Origin: Desulfuromonadaceae bacterium
Lineage (GTDB): Bacteria > Desulfobacterota > Desulfuromonadia > Geobacterales > Pseudopelobacteraceae
Length of the DNA stretch: 64,000 nt
NCBI GenBank assembly: GCA_028688955.1
Contig: JAQTXD010000002.1
Location: forward strand, 62,001-126,000
Direction: 5' to 3'
In this document: piece by piece, positions 28,158-35,233 of the stretch
How the letters are laid out: each line of letters opens with the position of its first letter
How positions within the stretch are numbered: position 1 is the first letter of the stretch
Notes under the pieces: model-generated
Told to the model about the DNA's origin: nothing
The model's input: only the letters and a program-made list of their open reading frames with translations
The model's database searches: none
Translations under genes and position numbers: made by a program

Positions 28158-28952
28158 TCATCCCCCCTTTGCCATAAGCCTGAAGAGTGCGCTTATCTGG
28201 GCGGAAAGATGGCTGAAGGAAACTTCGAGGACATGAAAGAAAATTGTCAGCGTCAGTCCCATGATAGTTAACCCCAGCCCGATGTTAAGCGGCATACTGA
28301 TCATGAAGATGTTCATCTGGGGAAACGCACGGGCCATGATTCCGAGCGCAACCGTCGTCAGCAGCAGTGCCACCATTACCGGAGCGGCCAGACGGATGCC
28401 GATGATAAAAATATCAGCAGTCCGCATGACCAGAAAGTGGATTAATTCACCGTTCAGATGCCACCCACCCAGCGGGATGACTTTGAAGCTGTCCATTATT
28501 GCCCGGATAAAAAGATGGTGGATATTGAGAGACAGAAATAACAGCGTGGCAAATAAGGTCTGGACAACCGACATTATTTGCGTTTGCGTACCCTGTGAAG
28601 GGTCGAGGATAGAGGAAATGGTCAAGCCCATCTGCATACCAATGATCTGACCGCTGAATTCAACAGCAGCGAAAATAATCTGGGTTATGAATGCCAGTGT
28701 CAGACCGACCATGACTTCACTGAACGCCAGCAGTGCAAGACTGAATGCATCAGTCGGGAGCTCTGGCAGTGTGACAGAAAGCGTTGGAAAACAGACCAGC
28801 GTAATCATGAGTACGGTTACGGCCTTGATGCGTAACGGCAAGCGGCGGCCGCCAAATACGGGCAATGCGGCAAATATTCCAGCAACGCGACTTAACACCA
28901 GCATAAAAAAAATGACTTCGCGGGGGGATGGAAAGGGGAGGAGCGGGAACAT
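28158..28952 (-). CDS. fliR: Flagellar export gate protein FliR
   Basis: A 264-residue inner membrane protein of the flagellar type III export gate, with the characteristic VLSRVAGIFAALPVFGGRRLPLRIK N-terminal region and about six hydrophobic segments. It follows fliQ by six bases and precedes flhB by three; its TGA stop is in the same frame as flhB. FliR-FlhB fusions exist in some bacteria, so a low level of read-through would make a meaningful product here. Confidence 0.93.
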   Translation of the reverse strand: MFPLLPFPSPREVIFFMLVLSRVAGIFAALPVFGGRRLPLRIKAVTVLMITLVCFPTLSVTLPELPTDAFSLALLAFSEVMVGLTLAFITQIIFAAVEFSGQIIGMQMGLTISSILDPSQGTQTQIMSVVQTLFATLLFLSLNIHHLFIRAIMDSFKVIPLGGWHLNGELIHFLVMRTADIFIIGIRLAAPVMVALLLTTVALGIMARAFPQMNIFMISMPLNIGLGLTIMGLTLTIFFHVLEVSFSHLSAQISALFRLMAKGG

Positions 28953-28958
28953 GTGAGG

Positions 28959-29228
28959 CTAACGCCTCATTATTGCAATGAATGAATAAATTTCCCGGGT
29001 AAAATCACTCATATAGCTCATCATCCAGGGGAAGAAGATGATCATGGCAACCATGACTGCAATAATTTTCGGGGCAAAGGCCAGGGTCGCTTCATTGATT
29101 GAGGTGACAGCCTGAAAGACACTGATCAACAGTCCGATAATCAGGCTGGCGATCAGCAGGGGGGCGGCAAGCAGAAGGGTTGCTTCAAAACTGCGCCGGG
29201 CAAGTTGTACGACTAATTCGGGGGTCAT
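28959..29228 (-). CDS. fliQ: Flagellar export gate protein FliQ
   Basis: An 89-residue protein with two transmembrane helices (LLAAPLLIASLIIGLLISVFQ and IIAVMVAMIIFFPWMM), beginning MTPELVVQLARRSFEATLL as in the family. It forms part of the FliPQR export pore. Twelve bases separate it from fliP and six from fliR, and all are co-directional. Confidence 0.94.
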   Translation of the reverse strand: MTPELVVQLARRSFEATLLLAAPLLIASLIIGLLISVFQAVTSINEATLAFAPKIIAVMVAMIIFFPWMMSYMSDFTREIYSFIAIMRR

Positions 29229-29240
29229 TTAGTGTATCAC

Positions 29241-30008
29241 CTAACCAAAACTTTTCACGAGCGAACCGATAACAAGTCCCCAACCGTCGACCAGAACAAA
29301 GAGCAGTATTTTGAACGGCAGCGATATCATGACCGGCGGCAGCATCATCATACCCATCGACATCAGTACTGAGGCAACCACCATATCAACGACGATAAAT
29401 GGAATATAGATGAGAAAGCCGATTTGAAACGCAGTGCGCAGTTCTGAGATCATGAAGGCAGGAATGATCGTCAGGGTCGGGATATCGGCAGCATTCTTCG
29501 GTCGTTGCAACTTCGAAAGGCTCACAAACAGCGCCAGATCTTTTTCACGTGTTTGCGACAACATGAACGTGCGTACCGGTTTTACTGCCCGCTCCATCGC
29601 TTGTTCCTGACTTATCTGTTGTGCTTTCCAGGGTTGGTAGGCATCCTTGTTGATCTGCTGCCAGACCGGCGTCATAATGAAGAATGTCAGAAACATTGAT
29701 AACGACAGAATAATCTGGTTGGAAGGTGCCGCCTGGGTACCCATAGCGGTTCGCAGAAATGAGAGCACGACCGAGATGCGAGTAAATGATGTGGTCATAA
29801 TCAGCAGACCGGGAGCGAGCGACATGATTGTCAACAGCAGGAAAATCTGCACCGTGACCGCGACATCATTTGGCTTGGTGGCAGAACCCACCCCGATATT
29901 CAGTGATGGAAACGGCAGCGGTTCGGCGCACACGACGGCACCGGCCAGCAACAGCACCGCAGTCAAGCTGAGGATCAAGATACGTTTAGATTGGCCACAG
30001 TGTGTCAT
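29241..30008 (-). CDS. fliP: Flagellar export gate protein FliP
   Basis: A 255-residue export pore protein. An N-terminal signal peptide is followed by a hydrophobic hairpin starting VAVTVQIFLLLTIMSLAPGLL, the family sequence MTTSFTRISVVLSFLRTAMG, then the periplasmic region and the C-terminal segment AFQIGFLIYIPFIVVDMVVAS with MMMLPPVMISLPFKILLFVL. It overlaps fliO by four bases (ATGA), indicating translational coupling. Confidence 0.95.
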   Translation of the reverse strand: MTHCGQSKRILILSLTAVLLLAGAVVCAEPLPFPSLNIGVGSATKPNDVAVTVQIFLLLTIMSLAPGLLIMTTSFTRISVVLSFLRTAMGTQAAPSNQIILSLSMFLTFFIMTPVWQQINKDAYQPWKAQQISQEQAMERAVKPVRTFMLSQTREKDLALFVSLSKLQRPKNAADIPTLTIIPAFMISELRTAFQIGFLIYIPFIVVDMVVASVLMSMGMMMLPPVMISLPFKILLFVLVDGWGLVIGSLVKSFG

Positions 30009-30424
30009 GATGTTTGTCTCAAACGTCCTAATAGCGTAGCAAAGCTGCTTTGTTCGGGCTTTTCTTCTATTATTTCAATGTCTTCCAACATATCAATCTG
30101 CTTGATCAATGTCAGGCCCGCGTCACTGCTTGACAGCAAGAGGTATTCTCCACCCACTTCAACCAGTAATAGAGCTTTCTTCGGTCCAAAGTAACGGGTT
30201 TCCACGAGACGGATATGCTTTGAAACCATCTGCTGCCCGAGCGGGAGTCCCTTCATCAGCTTGCCTGAGAAGTACCAGGTAATAAGGATAAGCCCGACAA
30301 CAAGCGCCAGCGCTGCGATCATCTGAAGAAAACTTGCCAGAAAACTGAACTCATGCCCGCTGCTGTCAGCAGCGGTTGCAATGGAAGGCAGGAAGAGGAG
30401 AAGTGCGGAGGCCGCACCTTTCAA
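30005..30424 (-). CDS. fliO: Flagellar assembly protein FliO
   Basis: A 139-residue membrane protein that assists assembly of the FliP ring. It has a signal-like N-terminus, one transmembrane helix (MIAALALVVGLILITWYF), and the short cytoplasmic FliO domain including IRLVETRYFGPKKALLLVEV and GEYLLLSSSD. It overlaps fliN upstream and fliP downstream by four bases each. Confidence 0.88.
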   Translation of the reverse strand: MKGAASALLLFLPSIATAADSSGHEFSFLASFLQMIAALALVVGLILITWYFSGKLMKGLPLGQQMVSKHIRLVETRYFGPKKALLLVEVGGEYLLLSSSDAGLTLIKQIDMLEDIEIIEEKPEQSSFATLLGRLRQTS

Positions 30425-30720
30425 AGAATTTTCTCCACCCGCTCGTTGGGGGTAACGATATCGACCAGACGGACGCCGAACTTTTCGTTGACGACAACCG
30501 CTTCTCCGCGGGCCACCAGCTTGGAGTTGACAAAAATATCCAGTGGTTCACCTGCAAGCTTGGTTAATTCAACAACCGCACCCTGGTTAAGCTGTAAAAT
30601 ATCTTTGACCAGCAGCTTGGTTCTCCCAAGTTCGACGGTAACCTGCAGGGGAATGTCGAGGATGAAATCGAGGTTTTTCTTATCAAGTGATGTTTGATTG
30701 TCTTCCGGCATATCACTCAC
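30421..30720 (-). CDS. fliN: Flagellar motor switch protein FliN
   Basis: A 99-residue SpoA-domain protein of the C-ring. The core DIPLQVTVELGRTKLLVKDI, GAVVELTKLAGEPLDIFVN and VARGEAVVVNEKFGVRLVDI is canonical. It is a short form without the FliY phosphatase extension. The start codon shares a base with the fliM stop, so the two switch proteins are coupled. Confidence 0.95.
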   Translation of the reverse strand: MSDMPEDNQTSLDKKNLDFILDIPLQVTVELGRTKLLVKDILQLNQGAVVELTKLAGEPLDIFVNSKLVARGEAVVVNEKFGVRLVDIVTPNERVEKIL

Positions 30721-31700
30721 TACTGCCCCCTATTATCGCAGATCTTGCTGATTTGAATAGCTTTATTGCCATGTTTGATACCCGGTACACCAAAATATTT
30801 GGGTACGCCCTCAACCTTGACAACCATGTCGCTCGAGCAGGCCTTGTCGAGCATAATGGTGTCGCCCGGAACCAGATCAAGCAGTTCACGCAGGGTAATG
30901 TTGGCATTTCCCATCTCGACGGTGGTTTCCATAGGTGCTTCCATCAGTTCTGCAGAGAGCCGTGAAGACCACTGCGGGTCAATTGCCATCAGGTCGAACT
31001 GCATGCCGGTCTTGAGCTTATCCCGAATAGGATCAATGGTCATGAACGGTACTGCGAACATCATATTGCCTGAAATATCATCAATCTGAATTTTGAGCGT
31101 CATGGTGACGATCTGATATTCAGGAGGAACAATATTTACCAGGCGCGGGTTCGTTTCCATACGCAGCAGACTCATGTGAGTGGCGTACAGAGGTGCCCAG
31201 GCTTTTTCCAGATCCTGCAGGGCATCACCAACAATTTTTTCCATGAGGCGCAGTTCAATTGCGGTGTACATACGGTTGGCAATCGGAACTTTCGCGCTGC
31301 CGACACCCCCCAGAAGGCTATCAACCAGTGACAGTACCAAGGTGCTGTCAAACGAAATCAGGGCAGCACCCTTAAGCGGTTCGATCTTGAAAATACCCAT
31401 ACAGACCGGTGTCGGCAGTGTCTGGAGAAAGTCATCAAATTTGTAGGAACGTGCACCGACCTTTTTTATTTCGACCGATTTTCGGAGACGATTGGAAATA
31501 TTGACTCGGTTGGACCGGATAAAGCTGTCGTATATAATATCGAGATTCGGCACCGATCCCTTTTGGGTATCCGAATTAATCAAATCATAGTTCGAAACAG
31601 CACCTTCCGCTTTCGCAAGCTCCTTTTCAGGCTCTATACGACCCTCAAAGACCGCATTCAGCAGCGCTTCAATTTCAGCTTTTGAAAGAATTTTTTCCAT
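30720..31700 (-). CDS. fliM: Flagellar motor switch protein FliM
   Basis: A 326-residue C-ring protein that binds phosphorylated CheY and reverses the motor. The N-terminal CheY-binding peptide appears as MEKILSKAEIEALLNAVFEG, which is why the ATG at 31700 is preferred over an in-frame GTG three codons earlier. The middle CheC-like domain carries LVDSLLGGVG and the C-terminal SpoA domain VEMGNANITLRELLDLVPGD. Confidence 0.95.
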   Translation of the reverse strand: MEKILSKAEIEALLNAVFEGRIEPEKELAKAEGAVSNYDLINSDTQKGSVPNLDIIYDSFIRSNRVNISNRLRKSVEIKKVGARSYKFDDFLQTLPTPVCMGIFKIEPLKGAALISFDSTLVLSLVDSLLGGVGSAKVPIANRMYTAIELRLMEKIVGDALQDLEKAWAPLYATHMSLLRMETNPRLVNIVPPEYQIVTMTLKIQIDDISGNMMFAVPFMTIDPIRDKLKTGMQFDLMAIDPQWSSRLSAELMEAPMETTVEMGNANITLRELLDLVPGDTIMLDKACSSDMVVKVEGVPKYFGVPGIKHGNKAIQISKICDNRGQ

Positions 31701-31717
31701 TGCAGCCACTTCAGTAC

Positions 31718-32293
31718 CTATTGAACAACAAAGTCAGTAAAGTACACTTTGGCAATCTTACCGGGAGGAATATTTCTATTGATTGCACCCAGAATTTCAT
31801 CCTTGAGTGTGTTCTTGCCCTGGACATCCTGAATATCCTGCAATGTTTTTGCGCTGAGCAGAATCAGGATCGAATCGCGGATCGGCGCCAATCGCCCTTC
31901 CAGTTCGGTCTTGACTGCAGGTCCAACCATTTCAAGTTCAACTTTGACTTTTAGATAGCGTAATTCCTGGCCGTCGTAGATGTTTACGATAAAGGGATCC
32001 AACGGGAAGATGTTCGCAGAAGCACCAGCAGCACCCCCGGCAGCAGCGCCATGTCCACCGGCGGCAGGTGCCCCATGCCCTCCGGCTGCCGGTGCCGCAG
32101 CTCCATGACCACCGGCGGCCTCGGTCTGAGCGGCCTCGCCCTCAGTTTTTGCCTTCTTGTCACCCTTGCCCATCATCATGAAGACAACAACACCAAGTAT
32201 CAACGCCACGGCAACCGCCGCGCCGATAATGATAAGTTTTTTCTTTCCGCCTTCTTCAGCCGGCGCTTCTGCTGCCTGTTCTTCCTTGGCCAT
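31718..32293 (-). CDS. fliL: Flagellar basal body protein FliL with Gly/His/Ala linker
   Basis: A 191-residue stator-associated inner membrane protein. A short acidic cytoplasmic tail is followed by one transmembrane helix (LIIIGAAVAVALILGVVVFMM), then a linker of repeated GGHGAA/GGHGAP units (about residues 63-90), then the periplasmic FliL domain starting FPLDPFIVNIYDG and ending GKIAKVYFTDFVVQ. The low-complexity linker with four His residues is unusual for the family. It starts with a good site and lies after a stem-loop that separates it from flgE. Confidence 0.9.
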   Translation of the reverse strand: MAKEEQAAEAPAEEGGKKKLIIIGAAVAVALILGVVVFMMMGKGDKKAKTEGEAAQTEAAGGHGAAAPAAGGHGAPAAGGHGAAAGGAAGASANIFPLDPFIVNIYDGQELRYLKVKVELEMVGPAVKTELEGRLAPIRDSILILLSAKTLQDIQDVQGKNTLKDEILGAINRNIPPGKIAKVYFTDFVVQ

Positions 32294-32381
32294 GTAATCC
32301 TCCGCGAATGGATAATAAATTCAATGGATTGATTTACGCGTAGCATTATGTAAAACGAATCAACTGATTTTGCAATAAATT

Positions 32382-32434
32382 AAACGGCCGCGGAGGCGTA
32401 TCCTGCACCTTCTGATGCGCCTCCGCTCCGTTTT
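32382..32434 (-). terminator. Stem-loop terminator after flgE (possibly bidirectional)
   Basis: Long inverted repeat: AAACGG and GCGGAGGCG on one arm, CGCCTCCGC and CCGTTT on the other, separated by 19 bases. On the minus strand it ends in TTTAATTTATT. It should at least reduce transcription from flgE into the fliL-flhB part of the cluster. The 32294-32381 stretch just after it may hold a promoter, but none is convincing. Confidence 0.65.
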
Positions 32435-32451
32435 AATTTGTCATATGCTTT

Positions 32452-34062
32452 TTAGCGTTTCAGATTCAAAACTTCCTGCGTCATTTCATCCGCCGTCGTA
32501 ATGGTCTTGGAATTTGCTGAATAGGCGCGTTGTGTCATGATCATTTTCACAAACTCGCTGGCCATATCCACGTTGCTCTGTTCTAAAGAATTGGTGGAAA
32601 TTTTTTCACTACTGCCGTTAGCACTATTGGTTGAAAGGCTGAAGGCACTTCCGGGAACACCGGAGGCAACTGCAGGCCGGTACAATGACCCGCCGATTTT
32701 TTCCAATCCGTTCGGGTTGGCAACATTTACAACTGCAACCCGCTGGACAGTTGAAGCATTCGCAGCATTGGCGGTCACACCCGCCTGTCCGGAGGCATTG
32801 TAGTAGTTAACGCTGATCCCGTCTTTTCCCAAATAAGTAATCAAACCACTGGGATCCACACTGACGATTTTGCTGAACGCTAGCCCCTGTTGGGCTGTCA
32901 ATTGTGTTTGTACCGATGAGAGCGTCGGCATAGCAGCAGTTACAGCTGCATTAACGGCGACATTCGAAGCATTCAGCGGTGTGAGAAATGGAGCTTGGAA
33001 GGCAGCATTGAATGCCACGGGAGTAAAGTTCGAATTATTTGCCAACGTTGTCAGCGCATTAAATGCCGTCTGGGCCGCCTGAACAGAGGGAAGGCTAGGG
33101 GAACTGATAGCTGCAGTTGCTGCTGCCTGCGCTGCAGCTGCCGCTGACTGAATAGCACTTGCCGATTTAATTTCAGCAGGCGGCGCGCCTGCGGCAATTG
33201 ACGTATTTACCGCATTCATAGTTGCCTTGAGTGTAGTGAAGGCGGTGACAATTGCCGGTGTCGTGATGCTACTATTGTTGATCTGTGTGTTCAGCGCAGC
33301 AAAAGCGGCTTGCGCGGCAGCCGTATTATCAGCATTTGGAGTGGCAGTAGCCGTTGCTGCTGCTGTCTGAGCCGCATTTGCAAGTGTTAGAATGGATGCT
33401 TGAGCAGATTGTTCGGAAGTGGTTCCACCAGCTACTCCTTGAAAAGTAGTTGCAGCTGCGACCGCATTTGCAGCCTCAGTAGTATATACTGCTGCTGCCG
33501 CAGTGAATATGGCGGTTAAAAATGTATTTGCTGCCGTGAGTTGAGTGGCAGCCTGCGTATTCATAGTTGCAGTTGGTGTGCTGGCGGCAGCGGAGAGGGC
33601 AGCGGTGAGATTTGCTATTCCAGCCGCATTATCACTGAATTTTATCGGATTCCCGGCAGTATCCAACACCTGATAGCCATCTGCATTTACCAGGGTTAAA
33701 TTACTATCCAAACGAAATGCTCCTGCGCGCGTCAACAGTGAACCATTCTGATTTACTGGCGAGCCGGCAGATGGATCCTTGACAGCAAAAAAACTACCGC
33801 CTTGAATAGCCAGATCGGTAACATTCGAAGTGCTCTCAAACGTTGTCTGGCTGAAGATATTGTCTACTTTCTGGATCTGGCTGCCTCGCCCGATCTGAGA
33901 TCCGTTACCGATATTTGCTGAGAGAACGTCGGAAAACAACATGCGGCCACTTTTAAAACCAACCGTGTTGACGTTGGCAATATTGTTACCTATGACGGAA
34001 ATACCTTCTGCATTGCTCAATAGTCCTGATACTCCAGTAAACATTGCACCTGTTACACTCAT
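32452..34062 (-). CDS. flgE: Flagellar hook protein FlgE with Ala/Thr-rich insert
   Basis: A 536-residue hook protein. The conserved D0/D1 N-terminus is clear (MFTGVSGLLSNAEGISVIGN, then NIANVNTVGFKSGRMLFSDV), as is the C-terminus (NSLEQSNVDMASEFVKMIMT and AYSANSKTITTADEMTQEVL). Between them, residues about 150-400 are an Ala/Thr/Gln-rich, low-complexity helical-looking segment instead of the usual beta-rich D2 hook domain. A normal-looking stretch (VDPSGLITYLGKDG) resumes near 410. A GGAGG site precedes the start. A TATAAT-like box at 34089-34094 and a dyad GAAACGC-N12-GCGTTTC (34102-34127) lie in the upstream gap. Confidence 0.9.
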   Translation of the reverse strand: MSVTGAMFTGVSGLLSNAEGISVIGNNIANVNTVGFKSGRMLFSDVLSANIGNGSQIGRGSQIQKVDNIFSQTTFESTSNVTDLAIQGGSFFAVKDPSAGSPVNQNGSLLTRAGAFRLDSNLTLVNADGYQVLDTAGNPIKFSDNAAGIANLTAALSAAASTPTATMNTQAATQLTAANTFLTAIFTAAAAVYTTEAANAVAAATTFQGVAGGTTSEQSAQASILTLANAAQTAAATATATPNADNTAAAQAAFAALNTQINNSSITTPAIVTAFTTLKATMNAVNTSIAAGAPPAEIKSASAIQSAAAAAQAAATAAISSPSLPSVQAAQTAFNALTTLANNSNFTPVAFNAAFQAPFLTPLNASNVAVNAAVTAAMPTLSSVQTQLTAQQGLAFSKIVSVDPSGLITYLGKDGISVNYYNASGQAGVTANAANASTVQRVAVVNVANPNGLEKIGGSLYRPAVASGVPGSAFSLSTNSANGSSEKISTNSLEQSNVDMASEFVKMIMTQRAYSANSKTITTADEMTQEVLNLKR

Positions 34063-34162
34063 TTGTTGCCTCCTTGATTTTTTGAGAGATTATAGTTGAG
34101 TGAAACGCGTCTATCGGTCGGCGTTTCGGGGGCTTCCTCTCGGAGGACCAGCCCATTGCGAG

Positions 34163-34549
34163 TTAAATCACTATTGCTGAATCAATGTTTGTAAAAACAT
34201 TACCCTTCATCTGACTCCGGTCCATTGCTGTGACAACAGTCCGGTTTTTAATACTGACTACCAGCGCAGAGTCTCCCATCATGACCAGGGATTCTTTGCC
34301 GCCCTTTTGAGCCACACTGTTGACGGCTCCTTCAAGGTTTGCAATATCAGTGGCGGAGAAGTTGATATTTCGTGCTCGCAGTCGATCTTGTGCGTGTTGC
34401 GAGAACTTGAGCCCCTGAGTCGGAAGTTTTTGGTCCAGAACCTTGGCAAACGGCGAATTAGATATCTGGTCGGATACCGGTTTCTGCTGCTGCGGTCGAT
34501 CAACCCTTCCCGGCTGGATCGGATTTGGAATAAATATCTGATCTATCAT
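34163..34549 (-). CDS. Flagellar operon protein of the TIGR02530 type
   Basis: A 128-residue cytoplasmic protein widely found between flgD and flgE in flagellar operons. The recognisable part is LKFSQHAQDRLRARNINFS, then the C-terminal half with GKESLVMMGDSALVVSIKN and TVVTAMDR. Its biochemical role is not established. It lies six bases after flgD and about 100 bases before flgE. Confidence 0.85.
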   Translation of the reverse strand: MIDQIFIPNPIQPGRVDRPQQQKPVSDQISNSPFAKVLDQKLPTQGLKFSQHAQDRLRARNINFSATDIANLEGAVNSVAQKGGKESLVMMGDSALVVSIKNRTVVTAMDRSQMKGNVFTNIDSAIVI

Positions 34550-34555
34550 GGCCTG

Positions 34556-35215
34556 TTACACCCCCACACTGATAATATCGCTCAGTGCAACAGAGGTAGA
34601 TCCGATGGTCAGTTGTGGCGTACTTCCTGAGAGGTCAACCCCATCTATTCTGCCCGTAGTGAAAGTCGATGCCGGCAGTGTAGTGCCATTGGCCGCAGTC
34701 GCATTGATGGCAAACGTGTACGCACCTGCTGGAAGTAATGCACCGCTGTTGTCACGGCCATCCCATGCAAAAGTGTTGTTACCGGCGGTACAGGCCCCGA
34801 GTGCTGCTGTCCTGATGGTTTTACCGGTACTATCCGTAATTGAAACCTGTGCTGATGTCGCTGGCAGTGACAGGTTGAACTCCAAAACTGAAGCCGTGCT
34901 GCCATCAAATGTGGCAACATTGCCGTTCGCCTTGATATCTTTTCCTATAAAAGAAAGGGCAGTCAGGTTTATGGTGTTATTCTGCGCAGTCAAAAGGTCT
35001 TTGAGAGCGGTATTACTATTGTAGGATTGCTCTACCAGGGACAGCTGTGAAAGCTGATCCAGCATGGCACTCGGGTCCTGTGGCTTCAGGGGATCCTGAA
35101 ATTTCAACTGGGCAATAAACAGTTTCATGAAGTCATCCTTGTTCATTCCCAGAGACTTCTTCATTGCTGCTGCCGTTGCGGTTGTATCGGTTGACGTTGT
35201 TACGGTACCTACCAT
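34556..35215 (-). CDS. flgD: Flagellar hook capping protein FlgD
   Basis: A 219-residue scaffold needed for hook polymerisation. The N-terminal FlgD signature is present (MNKDDFMKLFIAQLKFQDPL then KPQDPSAMLDQLSQLSLVEQ), followed by the FlgD Ig-like and Tudor-like domains with ITDSTGKTIRT and FAWDGRDNSGALLPAGAYTF. It follows fliK by 18 bases. Confidence 0.95.
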   Translation of the reverse strand: MVGTVTTSTDTTATAAAMKKSLGMNKDDFMKLFIAQLKFQDPLKPQDPSAMLDQLSQLSLVEQSYNSNTALKDLLTAQNNTINLTALSFIGKDIKANGNVATFDGSTASVLEFNLSLPATSAQVSITDSTGKTIRTAALGACTAGNNTFAWDGRDNSGALLPAGAYTFAINATAANGTTLPASTFTTGRIDGVDLSGSTPQLTIGSTSVALSDIISVGV

Positions 35216-35233
35216 CTTGTCCTCACCTCACTT

